Source: Flavobacteriales bacterium (GTDB lineage: Bacteria > Bacteroidota > Bacteroidia > Flavobacteriales_D > JAHECK01). From it: a stretch of 55,990 nucleotides of DNA. Shown piece by piece: positions 8,977 through 17,512 of this stretch. The stretch is taken from NCBI GenBank assembly GCA_024641785.1, contig JAHECK010000004.1, forward strand, positions 1 to 55,990, given 5' to 3'. The notes below the pieces were generated by a model. It did no database searches, was not told the DNA's origin, and saw only the letters and a program-made list of their open reading frames with translations. Every line of letters starts with the position of its first letter. Position 1 is the first letter of the stretch. Made by a program: the position numbers and the translations under genes.

Positions 8977-9726
8977 TTACTTCTTAAGAAACTGCCCCAG
9001 TTTAGACAAAGGTTTTTTTATCAGGGTAAAAGGAGCCGGTTTAAGCCCGTTTACAAGCCATGCTTTTTTATCTTCCCTATTAGCTTTTAAACGATTGATA
9101 AGACTGGCATTACTTTGGCCTCCTTGTCTCATTTTTACCATTATTTCCGGTAAGTAGCTCAATTTAATTTTATGCTTATGAATAAAGCGGAGCATGATCT
9201 CATAATCTGCTGCTGAATTAAACTCTAGGTTAAATGAAGAAAATGCATCATAGATCTTTTTTCTAACATAGAATGTGGGATGTGGGGGCATCCAGCCTTT
9301 TAAAAAAGCACCTTCCTTATATTTTCCGGAGATCCATTTCCGCTTAACCTTGCTTAGATCAATTCGATCAACATATTCCAAATCGCCATAAACAGCATCG
9401 ATTTCAGGATCTTCGAAAGCTTTGCAAACCTTTCCTAAAATCTCATCATTAGTAAAAACATCATCCGAATTCAGGATTCCGATTACATCACCGGTCGCTA
9501 ATTGAATGCCTTTATTCATGGCATCGTAAATACCTTTGTCTTTTTCAGATAAGAATACAGCTATTTTACTTTTATAAGCTTCAACGATATTTAGGGTTTT
9601 GTCGGTAGAGGCTCCATCAATAAGAATATATTCAAGATCGATGTTTTTTTGAGCTAAAACAGATTGAATGGTTTCTTCAATCGTTTCTTCGCTATTATAG
9701 GATACCGTAATAAGTGAAATTTTCAT
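8977..9726 (-). CDS. Family 2 glycosyltransferase
   Basis: A 249-residue cytosolic GT-A glycosyltransferase resembling colanic-acid-type GT2 enzymes (WcaA/WcaE-like). It begins ISLITVSYNSEETIEETIQS, the GT2 nucleotide-binding start, then IDGASTDKT and the metal-binding NSDD (DXD equivalent, near residue 87), and GWMPPHPTFYVRKKIYD, a segment typical of this subgroup. It should add one sugar from a nucleotide donor to a lipid-linked repeat unit. It is the last gene of the minus-strand cluster 13304 to 8977, 8 bases after the acetyltransferase gene. Donor and acceptor are unknown. A short A/T-rich hairpin (AAAAAG-TT-CTTTTT) at the stop codon could be a weak terminator. Confidence 0.9.
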   Translation of the reverse strand: MKISLITVSYNSEETIEETIQSVLAQKNIDLEYILIDGASTDKTLNIVEAYKSKIAVFLSEKDKGIYDAMNKGIQLATGDVIGILNSDDVFTNDEILGKVCKAFEDPEIDAVYGDLEYVDRIDLSKVKRKWISGKYKEGAFLKGWMPPHPTFYVRKKIYDAFSSFNLEFNSAADYEIMLRFIHKHKIKLSYLPEIMVKMRQGGQSNASLINRLKANREDKKAWLVNGLKPAPFTLIKKPLSKLGQFLKK

Positions 9727-9734
9727 CTTAAGTC

Positions 9735-10292
9735 CTAAGTCTCTATTATTCTTTCTTTTACTTTTTGTGCCGGATTTCCCTGATAAATCATATAGGCCTC
9801 AAGGTCTTTAGTAGCAACAGAATTTACGCTAAGCACTGAATGACTAAAACAATTTGTACCCGGTGTAACAATTGCTTTTGCACCGATCCAAACACCTTCT
9901 TCGAGAACGATCTCTCCAACCATAAGATCAAAAGTGCTCAATTTATAATTATGGTTTCCGGTAAGTAAAAATGCCCCTTGAGAGATGCAAACATTATCTC
10001 CTATCGAAACAAAAGCAAGATTATCGATCCAAACCTTTTCACCAATCCAACAATGATCTCCAATTTTTATATTCCATGGATATTTAATATTTACACTAGG
10101 CTTGATCACGACGCCTTTTCCAATTTTTCCTCCAAATGACCTCAACAAAATTATTTTTAGTCCGTTAAAGGGAAATAAACCCGACTGAAAAAATAGTAGA
10201 TTAGTAAAATACCACAGGCCGATCTTAATACCCGATGCTCCTGGTTTATACCAGGAATTAGAATACTTTGAAAGTCGAGTTGTTATTTTCAT
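9735..10292 (-). CDS. WcaF-like sugar O-acetyltransferase (left-handed beta helix)
   Basis: A 185-residue member of the hexapeptide-repeat acyltransferases, closest by eye to the colanic acid acetyltransferase WcaF. Imperfect hexapeptide turns run from about residue 55 to 165 (GVVIKPSVNIKYPWNIKIGD, IGDNVCISQGAFLLTGNHNY, then VWIGAKAIVTPGTNC). The His of TGNHNY is at the position of the catalytic His in this family. It would move an acetyl group from acetyl-CoA to a sugar of the polysaccharide made by the neighbouring transferases. It overlaps the upstream GT4 gene by four bases, consistent with translational coupling. Acceptor sugar unknown. Confidence 0.9.
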   Translation of the reverse strand: MKITTRLSKYSNSWYKPGASGIKIGLWYFTNLLFFQSGLFPFNGLKIILLRSFGGKIGKGVVIKPSVNIKYPWNIKIGDHCWIGEKVWIDNLAFVSIGDNVCISQGAFLLTGNHNYKLSTFDLMVGEIVLEEGVWIGAKAIVTPGTNCFSHSVLSVNSVATKDLEAYMIYQGNPAQKVKERIIET

Positions 10293-11437
10293 GAGAACAA
10301 TTTACGATAAGCTATTTTAATATCAGTTCTGTGGATATGCTCATAGGCGTATAATGAAGCCCTTTCGCTCATTTGAAGGTATTCATTTTCATCCATATCG
10401 ATACATTCTTTAAAAACAGAAATAAATAGTTCGGGTTTATCTAGCGGAAGATCCCATCCGATCTGTTCTTTTTCCAGATTTCTCCATGGAGTGCGCTGAC
10501 TGATAATTATAGGACAAGCATAACTCAAAGCTTCTATGATGGCATGTCCATAGTTTTCATGTCGTGTAGGTAAACAGAAAAAATGAGCTTTTGCGAAAAT
10601 GATCGCTAATTCAGAAGGAGGAATCGCAGATTCAATTCTAATATTCGGACTTTTATCGATCATTAACTTCAATTCACTATAATATTCCTGATCCTCGATC
10701 GTCCCAATAATATCGAGTTGAAAATTGCTTCTTTCAGTTGCCACGTATAAAAACCATTCAATAAGCTTTTCTACATTCTTTTTTCTGGAAATTCTACTCA
10801 CAAATAAAAAGCGCTTCCTCTCAAAATCCATGGTTTTGAATTCTAAAATTTCCTGAAAAGAGAACTGCGGAGCGGATGCTATATTATCTGCAATAACGAC
10901 CTCATGCTTTGAACTGAAATTATTTTCGATTTCTGATTTTTCCTTTTCATTGGTTGCATGCCAAACAATGCCTCTGTATAATTTTATCAATCTGGCAAGA
11001 CCAATAAAGACTTCTTTTTTCTTCTTTTTTATTTCAAGCGCTCCTCTTCCCAACATCCCTCTTGGTGCCAAAATAAATTTGATCTTTGGAAATCGCTTAT
11101 TTAACCATAAAGGTAAAAGGGTGAAATTGAAAGAGAATAAACTGTTTAAATAAATAAACTGTGGGTCTATTTCAAGAATTAATTCTTTGAAATTTTTTAA
11201 TTTATGGTTCTCCGGAGTGAGGTAGATCACCTTTGCCTTATCTACTTGACACCATTCATTAAGCTCCAGATTTGGTAGGGCTTTATCATCTCCCAGATCG
11301 CGATCACCGGTAATGATATAGAAATCATATTCATCAGCGAGCCGCTCAACCAAATTCATTACTGATCGAATGGGCCCGCCAGCCTTAAAAGCCGGAATAT
11401 ACCAATCGACAAATACTAATATTTTCTTTTTACTCAA
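10289..11437 (-). CDS. Family 4 glycosyltransferase (GT-B fold)
   Basis: A 382-residue GT-B glycosyltransferase for surface polysaccharide assembly. The N-terminal Rossmann half opens KKILVFVDWYIPAFKAGGPIRS with the acceptor-side glycine-rich loop. The C-terminal half starts near FLFVSRISRKKNVEKLIEWF (the RxxxxKN donor-binding stretch, about 220-240), followed by FFCLPTRHENYGHAIIEALSY near 285-305, the E-x7-E motif that binds the nucleotide-sugar. It overlaps asnB upstream by 8 bases and the acetyltransferase downstream by 4, so all are co-transcribed. Retaining stereochemistry is expected for the family; donor and acceptor are not predictable. Confidence 0.9.
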   Translation of the reverse strand: MSKKKILVFVDWYIPAFKAGGPIRSVMNLVERLADEYDFYIITGDRDLGDDKALPNLELNEWCQVDKAKVIYLTPENHKLKNFKELILEIDPQFIYLNSLFSFNFTLLPLWLNKRFPKIKFILAPRGMLGRGALEIKKKKKEVFIGLARLIKLYRGIVWHATNEKEKSEIENNFSSKHEVVIADNIASAPQFSFQEILEFKTMDFERKRFLFVSRISRKKNVEKLIEWFLYVATERSNFQLDIIGTIEDQEYYSELKLMIDKSPNIRIESAIPPSELAIIFAKAHFFCLPTRHENYGHAIIEALSYACPIIISQRTPWRNLEKEQIGWDLPLDKPELFISVFKECIDMDENEYLQMSERASLYAYEHIHRTDIKIAYRKLFS

Positions 11438-13304
11438 TACCGTTTTTTTCTAACCAGTTTCCTAATACTACCATCGGCCATATCCTACTCCAGGATACCC
11501 GCGGATCACCATTTAAAAATTGTGACCAAATTTTATCTATTGCTTGCGGATTAAATTCAGATCTATTCTTTAATTTATTTAAACCAACAACTACAAAATC
11601 ATTAAGTTCATTTTTTAACCATTGTTCCCAAGGAAAAACAAAACCCATTTTCTTTCTATTCACTATTTCACTCGGAAGCAGATCCGAAAAACTATCTACT
11701 AATAATTGTTTTGGAGTAGAGGGATATTTTATTTCATCTCTCAAACCCATAACAAATTCGATCAACTTATGATCGAGAAAAGGCACCCGAACCTCTAACG
11801 AATGAGCCATGCTCATTTGGTCTGCATCTCTTAATAATACATTCTGCATATAGGTATTCATTTCTGCCCATGAAACCCTGCTTAAAGGTGATAATACATA
11901 GCCTTCACTATCATAGCCCACATTGTTATGAACTATTTCGAATACACTTTTCGAAGGTAGTGATGTTTTATTAAGTAATCCCTCTACTTGGTCGTCGAGT
12001 AAAACTTGTCTGTCGAATTGATAGATGTTTTCTAAATCAAATAATTCTTGATTTATTATTCTAGCAATTTTTTCAGAAGCCACTCCCGGACGGACTTTTT
12101 TTAACATTGAAGCGACAAGTCTTCTTAACCCAAAAGGAAATGACAAGATCCATTTTTGATCCATTAATTGAACATACCTTTTAAAAATAGGGTATCCTCC
12201 AAATAATTCATCTCCTCCCAATCCCGAAAGCGCCATCGTTATTCCTGATTCCCTCGTTACTTTTGATACCAACCAAGTATTAAATCCATCACCACTTGGA
12301 TGATCCATGTCGTCCATTGCATCCGGGATTATAGAAAGAAAATCATTTGGCTTAAGCTTTATTTCGTTATGATCGGTCTTAAATTTTTTACTTATGACCT
12401 GAGCATATTTTGCCTCCGAAAATTCCGACTCATCAAAACTGATGTTAAAGGTTCGAACAGGATTATCTAATATTCCACTCATTACCCCTACTACTAAACT
12501 GGAATCGATCCCACCGGATAAAAAGGCACCAAAAGGCACATCTGCGATCAGTCTCTTCTCAACAGCCTCAGTAAATAAGGTTCTTACTTTCTTTTGAGCT
12601 TGCTCCTTTGTTTGATACTGACCCAACTTATCATAATTACTCCGTATATCCCAGTATGGAAGCATTTGAGTTTCATCATCACTTATCTTCAAATAAAAAC
12701 CCGGCATTAATTGATTTACTCCTTCAATTATTGTTTTAGGAGCATGAACCGTTTGATAGCGTAAATAATCTACCAAAGAATCTGAATCCAACTTCGCTTT
12801 AAATAGTTTGGAATGAATAATTGGTCTTATCTCAGATGAAAAAAGTAAAAGATCGTCTTTCTGATAATAATAGATGGTTTTTATCCCTAATCGGTCTCTC
12901 CCTAAGATCAATTCTCTTTTTTGTTTATCCCAAATTGCAAAAGCAAATTGTCCTTCCAACTTATTGATCGCTTCTTCTCCATATTTATGGTAAGCTGCTA
13001 GGATCACTTCCGAATCTCCACTTGTTTTAAAAGGGTAATCTGCTAATTCGGCTTTTAATTCTCTGTAATTAAAGATCTCACCATTAAAAACCAATACAAA
13101 TCGATCAAACGCACAGGTCATGGGTTGATTTGATGCGTCAGAAAGATCGATGATCTTAAGTCGGGTATGACCTAATACAATGTCTTCATCCTCATAAATA
13201 CCATCCGCATCCGGACCCCGATGCTTTAATTTATGATTCATAGTACTTATGATATTCCTTCGATCAATTTTATCTCTGGAATAGATGCCATTAATTCCGC
13301 ACAT
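11430..13304 (-). CDS. asnB: Glutamine-hydrolysing asparagine synthetase-type amidotransferase
   Basis: A 624-residue two-domain enzyme. The N-terminal class II glutaminase domain begins MCGINGIYS with nucleophile Cys2, followed by HRGPDADG, RLKIIDLSDASNQPM and FNGEIFNYREL. The synthetase domain has the pyrophosphate loop SGGIDSS near residue 265 and LSGLGGDELFGGYP near 360. Chemically it makes an amide from a carboxylate using glutamine and ATP. Because it heads an operon of glycosyltransferases and an acetyltransferase rather than standing alone, it may amidate a uronic acid or other carboxyl group of the polysaccharide instead of making asparagine; such homologues are common in O-antigen and capsule clusters. 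A perfect -7 element lies 20 bases before the start, giving a very short leader. Confidence 0.92.
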   Translation of the reverse strand: MCGINGIYSRDKIDRRNIISTMNHKLKHRGPDADGIYEDEDIVLGHTRLKIIDLSDASNQPMTCAFDRFVLVFNGEIFNYRELKAELADYPFKTSGDSEVILAAYHKYGEEAINKLEGQFAFAIWDKQKRELILGRDRLGIKTIYYYQKDDLLLFSSEIRPIIHSKLFKAKLDSDSLVDYLRYQTVHAPKTIIEGVNQLMPGFYLKISDDETQMLPYWDIRSNYDKLGQYQTKEQAQKKVRTLFTEAVEKRLIADVPFGAFLSGGIDSSLVVGVMSGILDNPVRTFNISFDESEFSEAKYAQVISKKFKTDHNEIKLKPNDFLSIIPDAMDDMDHPSGDGFNTWLVSKVTRESGITMALSGLGGDELFGGYPIFKRYVQLMDQKWILSFPFGLRRLVASMLKKVRPGVASEKIARIINQELFDLENIYQFDRQVLLDDQVEGLLNKTSLPSKSVFEIVHNNVGYDSEGYVLSPLSRVSWAEMNTYMQNVLLRDADQMSMAHSLEVRVPFLDHKLIEFVMGLRDEIKYPSTPKQLLVDSFSDLLPSEIVNRKKMGFVFPWEQWLKNELNDFVVVGLNKLKNRSEFNPQAIDKIWSQFLNGDPRVSWSRIWPMVVLGNWLEKNGIE

Positions 13305-13324
13305 AGCCGTTTTTTAAAATCGCA

Positions 13325-13332
13325 CAAAGGTA
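13325..13332 (-). promoter_or_regulatory. Predicted promoter -7 element of the polysaccharide operon
   Basis: On the minus strand this reads TACCTTTG, an exact match to the Bacteroidota -7 consensus TAnnTTTG, 20 bases before the asnB start codon. No clear TTG at the -33 distance is visible. The predicted transcription start is near 13322. Confidence 0.5.
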
Positions 13333-13478
13333 CATATTCATGCTTATAAAATAGCCGAATAAGAAATTTCATATGGGATAAAATAAATTGGACATCCGCC
13401 TTTTCACGTAGATAGAATCCTCATTTCACCCTATGGATTTTCTTTTTTGGATTCTCCAACTTTATAAAAAAAATCTTA

Positions 13479-14279
13479 ATGAAATTCTTTTTTATTATCG
13501 CTTTACTATTTCTTCATCATAATGTTAATTCCCAATTGCTTGGTGCGCGCAACCTTGCATTGGGGAATTCATTTTTAACACAAGAGGATCTATTATCCTC
13601 TCAGGCAAATATTTCAAAACTTGCTTCTATAAGCGGATTTTCAACAGCAATCTCCTCCTCTAATCAATTTATGCTAAAAGAATTACAACAATCCTTAATG
13701 GCTATTGGATTTCCATTATTAAGAGGAGGTCTCACCCTGACCATGGGACATTATGGATTTAGTTTATACAATGAAATTCAATTTTCTATCGCCTATTCTA
13801 TCTCTTTAAATCCGACTTTCTCATTGGGAATAAATATAAATTATCACAAACTAAGTATTGCTGATGATCTAAAATACAATGCTTCGATCTATCCCAATAT
13901 TGGATGCAATTATAAATTTAATGAAGCACTGCAAATAAGCGTGCTACTCACAAACCTCACTTTATCAAAGGTAAATACTTATGGAAATTCAACCATTCCA
14001 ATTACTTTCCAGGGAGGCTTGCTTTATAAATTAAATTCAAAGGTGAACATGTATTTAGAAAGCGCCTTAGACTTGGAATATACCATCCAATTTCGATATG
14101 GAATTGAATATACCATATTGAAAAACCTTAACATAAGAACCGGAATTTCTACTAATCCCGGATCCTTTTCAATGGGCTTGGGATATGCTCTCAAAAACAT
14201 AATTATAGATGCATCTTCTAGTTATCAAGCCACATTAGGTTTTAGCCCTGCTATTTCCATTCGCTATGAAGCTAAATAG
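13479..14279 (+). CDS. Predicted outer-membrane beta-barrel protein, PorV/PorQ-like
   Basis: A 266-residue protein with a signal peptide (about residues 1-18, cleavage after NVNS). The mature part starts LLGARNLALGNSFLTQEDLLSSQANIS, the pattern by which PorV/PorQ-like barrels begin (gene product, aligned 'ARALGMGNA'-type motif, then an N-terminal asparagine-rich turn). Alternating hydrophobic/polar strands follow to the end, and the last residues (ISIRYEAK) are strand-like. It is shorter than PorQ (about 330-350 residues). It overlaps the next gene by 14 bases, so the two are translated together. The function is not known; a role as an outer-membrane partner of the downstream protein is inference. 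Confidence 0.75.
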   Translation: MKFFFIIALLFLHHNVNSQLLGARNLALGNSFLTQEDLLSSQANISKLASISGFSTAISSSNQFMLKELQQSLMAIGFPLLRGGLTLTMGHYGFSLYNEIQFSIAYSISLNPTFSLGININYHKLSIADDLKYNASIYPNIGCNYKFNEALQISVLLTNLTLSKVNTYGNSTIPITFQGGLLYKLNSKVNMYLESALDLEYTIQFRYGIEYTILKNLNIRTGISTNPGSFSMGLGYALKNIIIDASSSYQATLGFSPAISIRYEAK

Positions 14280-16299
14280 ATTCATCATCAAAATAATATT
14301 AATCTTAAGCTTTTCGCCTTTGTTAAGTCAGGAAAATGCGATCGATAACTTAATGCAGATAATTGTTGATCAATCGCTTAGCAATGAAGATGAAGAAAAT
14401 TTTCAATTCGATCAGATCCGGGATGAATTAGAAAAGATATACCTCCATCCTATTAATATTAATTCAAAAGAGTTTGAAGTTTTTCTAAGAACAGGAATTA
14501 TAAATAGTAGTCAATACGCTGCAATTGAAGATCACATTTTAAAATATGGGCGAATCATTGCGATCGAAGAATTGGGCCAAATCCAAGAACTTGATAAAGA
14601 ATTCATTCTTCTAATCAAACCCTTTATCCATTTCGAAAATCTGGCTGCCTTACCTGAATTAAAAAACGCAGCACTTTTCAATGATCTTAAAAGTGACCTC
14701 ACTATTCATTATCAGCGAACGCTTCAAAGCAGAGAAGGCTACAAAGGGAAAGATCCATTTTATCAAGGTGATCCTTCAAGAATGATGATTAAATATTCTT
14801 CTCGATTTTATAAAAAATGGCGACTCGGAATAAACCTTGAAAAAGATGCAGGAGAGGCGATGCAGTTTAATTTAAATAAATCAAAATATGGCTTTGATCA
14901 GATTTCCGCTTTTCTAATGTATTCCGGAAGTGGAAAACTCAAAAGCCTTATCGTTGGGGATTATCAAATTGGATTTGGTCAAGGCCTTACTTTTTGGCGG
15001 GGCTTTAGCTTTGGAAAATCTTCAAACACGGTTCCTGTGAGGAAGGTTAATGCCGGAATTAAAGCCCATACTGGACTAGACGAATTTAATTATCTCCGCG
15101 GATTAGCATTTACACTTTCGAATTCTCATTTTACTCTTATCTCTTTTTTTTCTTACCGCAAGCTGGATGCAAATGCGATCGACTCCACCTATAGCGTTTT
15201 CAGTTCGCTTATCGAATCAGGCTACCATCGAAGTTTGTCTGAATTAGACAATGAAGGAAGATTAGGTGAGGTTTTATGGGGAAGTCATTTAAAGTATCGA
15301 AGTCGACTTTTTGATTTTGGAATTTCTTATGCAAATCAAAACCTTAGCGCCAAAATTGCTCCAAATCCGAATTTATATGCCGTAAATTACTTTTCAGGAA
15401 ATACAAATACACTTATTGGAATGGATGCTGATCTTTCATTTAATAATGGTCACGCTTTCTTTGAAATATCCAGAAGTGCAAACAATGCCTATGCATTTCT
15501 AGCCGGTATGGTTATTACGATGGATCCTAAGTTCTCGTTTTCTCTAATCCACCGATCTTATTCTTCCGCTTTCCAAAGCATCTCATCAAATGCCTTTAGC
15601 GAATCAACTTCTATTCAGAATGAGATTGGAACTTATTTAGGAGCAGAATTAAAAATTTCAAGAAAAACAATGCTCAACGCCTATTTTGACATTTTCAAAT
15701 TTCCATGGATCAAAAGCAGAATACCGTTCCCATCCTCTACAGGCTCGGATTTTCTTCTAAGACTTACTCATAAAGTCTCTAAAAAATTAATAAGTAGTCT
15801 TCGATATCGAGTTAAAACAGATCAACAAAAAGCAACAGGTAGTAATTTGGTTCAGTCCAGAATCAGGCATCAAATTAGATTAGAAAATGAACATTCAATA
15901 AATCGAAATATTAAACTAAGATATCGATTTGAATTCCAAAATTTAGATTTTATCAAAGTCCAAAGCGGTTATTTATTTTTCATAGATATGATCTTTCAAT
16001 CACTCGAAAAACCTTATTCTTTTAGTTTCCGCTATGCCTTGTTCAATACCGATAATTACGATTCGCGGATCTATGCCTATGAACGCGATGCCTATTTTAC
16101 TTATTCTGTAAGGCCCTACTTTTATAGAGGACAAAAGATCTACTTCAATTTCAAATATAGAATGAAACGTTATTTTACTTTTTTCTTTAGAATCAGTCAA
16201 GTCACTTATCCCTTTAACTCAACGATCGGGTCTGCAAATGATCTGATAAACGGAAATCGATTAAGTGAATTTACTTTTCAAATAAGGATCCGCTGGTAA
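14266..16299 (+). CDS. Secreted helix-hairpin-helix domain protein with C-terminal beta-barrel
   Basis: A 677-residue protein with a signal peptide (1-21, ending FSPLLSQ). Residues about 40-130 form ComEA-like helix-hairpin-helix repeats (LEKIYLHPININSKEFEVFL, then YGRIIAIEELGQIQELDKEF), a DNA-binding-type fold. From about 140 to the end the sequence alternates aromatic/hydrophobic and polar residues as in an outer-membrane barrel, with motifs such as GDYQIGFGQGLTFWRGFSFG, and finishes with a strand (FTFQIRIRW) ending in an aromatic residue. Proteins of this architecture are widespread and uncharacterised in Bacteroidota. The gene overlaps the PorV/PorQ-like gene by 14 bases and its last 29 bases overlap the 3' end of convergent aroA. 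What it does is unknown. Confidence 0.8.
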   Translation: MKLNRFIIKIILILSFSPLLSQENAIDNLMQIIVDQSLSNEDEENFQFDQIRDELEKIYLHPININSKEFEVFLRTGIINSSQYAAIEDHILKYGRIIAIEELGQIQELDKEFILLIKPFIHFENLAALPELKNAALFNDLKSDLTIHYQRTLQSREGYKGKDPFYQGDPSRMMIKYSSRFYKKWRLGINLEKDAGEAMQFNLNKSKYGFDQISAFLMYSGSGKLKSLIVGDYQIGFGQGLTFWRGFSFGKSSNTVPVRKVNAGIKAHTGLDEFNYLRGLAFTLSNSHFTLISFFSYRKLDANAIDSTYSVFSSLIESGYHRSLSELDNEGRLGEVLWGSHLKYRSRLFDFGISYANQNLSAKIAPNPNLYAVNYFSGNTNTLIGMDADLSFNNGHAFFEISRSANNAYAFLAGMVITMDPKFSFSLIHRSYSSAFQSISSNAFSESTSIQNEIGTYLGAELKISRKTMLNAYFDIFKFPWIKSRIPFPSSTGSDFLLRLTHKVSKKLISSLRYRVKTDQQKATGSNLVQSRIRHQIRLENEHSINRNIKLRYRFEFQNLDFIKVQSGYLFFIDMIFQSLEKPYSFSFRYALFNTDNYDSRIYAYERDAYFTYSVRPYFYRGQKIYFNFKYRMKRYFTFFFRISQVTYPFNSTIGSANDLINGNRLSEFTFQIRIRW

Positions 16300-17512
16300 G
16301 CGTATCTAAGTCATTCCAAAAAGAAGGATAGGATTTACTCACCACTTCAGGATCTTCAATATCCACATCAATACGTGTTCCTAATAATGCTGCAGCCATT
16401 GCCATTCGGTGATCATTATAGGTAGCTATTTCCGCATTTTTCACTTGAATACTTCCTTTAACAGAAATCGTATCTTCATCTCTTTCAACGTGTAGTCCAA
16501 GCTTTGTCAATTCAGTATACATCGCCTCTATTCTATTGCTTTCCTTATATTTTAGAGTTTCTAAGCCTTTTAGATTAACATCTACTCCTAAGCATACACA
16601 TAAAAAAACCAAGGTCTGTGCTTGATCGGGTATTTCAGAGCAATCGTAAGAGAAATTTGAAGGATTCCTTTTATATTGATCATGATAGATCACGAGATCA
16701 TCATCTTCCCAATAAGATCCAAAAGAAAAATGGCTCATTATTTCAAGAAATTTTTGATCTCCCTGAAAACTTTCTTCTTTCAGCCCTTTTAAAGTCATTT
16801 TGGCATCCAGGATCAGAACCACAAATGCCATCCAATACGCAGCCGAAGACCAATCACCCTCCACTTTATAAGAACTAATCTTAGGATTAGATTCGGGTAT
16901 TTGAATTTCATTTCCTTGCATTTTTACTTCAAAATGCATTTCTTCCATCAAGCCTCTTGTTAGATCGATATAGCTTTGTGAATTCAATTTCCCAAGACGA
17001 TCTATGGTCAATCCATTTTTTAAAAAAGGTGCGATCATCATCAATGCAGAAATAAATTGAGAGGAAGTATTTTGTTCCATTTCAACTTTTCCACCATGCA
17101 TATTTCCTCCTTCTATTTTTATAGGAATTGCCCCTTCTTTTTCCAAATAAGTAATTTTCGCACCTAACTTTCTAAGTGCATCAATCAAAGGACGGATGGG
17201 CCTCTCCTTTAATCGCGGATGCCCGGTGATTACTTTCGTTAGGGGTAAAACAGAGAAGCCTGCACACAGAAATCGCAAAGCTGTACCTGCCATTCCTAAA
17301 TCCACTTCCTGATGATTTGAATTTAAAGCCTCTTGCATCAACAGAACATCATCTGAGTTCCCGATGTTTTCAATTTCAAAAGAATGTTTTGATAATGCCT
17401 GTATGAGAAGCGCTCTGTTTGCTAGGCTTTTTGAGATCTCAAGTTGTATTTTTCCTCTAAAACCTGAAAATAAACTTGGGTGCAAGTTGATCTGCTTTTT
17501 TGACTTCATCAT
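16271..17512 (-). CDS. aroA: 3-phosphoshikimate 1-carboxyvinyltransferase (EPSP synthase)
   Basis: A 413-residue cytosolic shikimate-pathway enzyme joining PEP to shikimate-3-phosphate to give EPSP. Family motifs are visible: EISKSLANRALLIQAL with Lys28, GMAGTALRFLCAG (the PEP-loop equivalent of the usual NAGT), LKERPIRPLIDALRKLGA, NTSSQFISALMM, DWSSAAYWMAFV, IPDQAQTLVFL with the catalytic Asp, KESNRIEAMYTEL and YNDHRMAMAAALLG. It is slightly shorter than E. coli AroA (427). The start overlaps the end of aroB by four bases, so the two shikimate genes form an operon. Its 3' end runs 29 bases into the convergent helix-hairpin-helix gene. The Asn-to-Met change in the NAGT-type loop is shared with many Bacteroidota by my recollection. 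Confidence 0.93.
   Translation of the reverse strand: MMKSKKQINLHPSLFSGFRGKIQLEISKSLANRALLIQALSKHSFEIENIGNSDDVLLMQEALNSNHQEVDLGMAGTALRFLCAGFSVLPLTKVITGHPRLKERPIRPLIDALRKLGAKITYLEKEGAIPIKIEGGNMHGGKVEMEQNTSSQFISALMMIAPFLKNGLTIDRLGKLNSQSYIDLTRGLMEEMHFEVKMQGNEIQIPESNPKISSYKVEGDWSSAAYWMAFVVLILDAKMTLKGLKEESFQGDQKFLEIMSHFSFGSYWEDDDLVIYHDQYKRNPSNFSYDCSEIPDQAQTLVFLCVCLGVDVNLKGLETLKYKESNRIEAMYTELTKLGLHVERDEDTISVKGSIQVKNAEIATYNDHRMAMAAALLGTRIDVDIEDPEVVSKSYPSFWNDLDTLTSGSLFEK

Noticed and set aside
8957-8980. A/T hairpin at the end of the GT2 gene as a strong terminator
   Set aside because: The stem is only A-T/G-C poor (AAAAAG with CTTTTT) and overlaps the stop codon; it is mentioned in the gene entry but is too weak to list.
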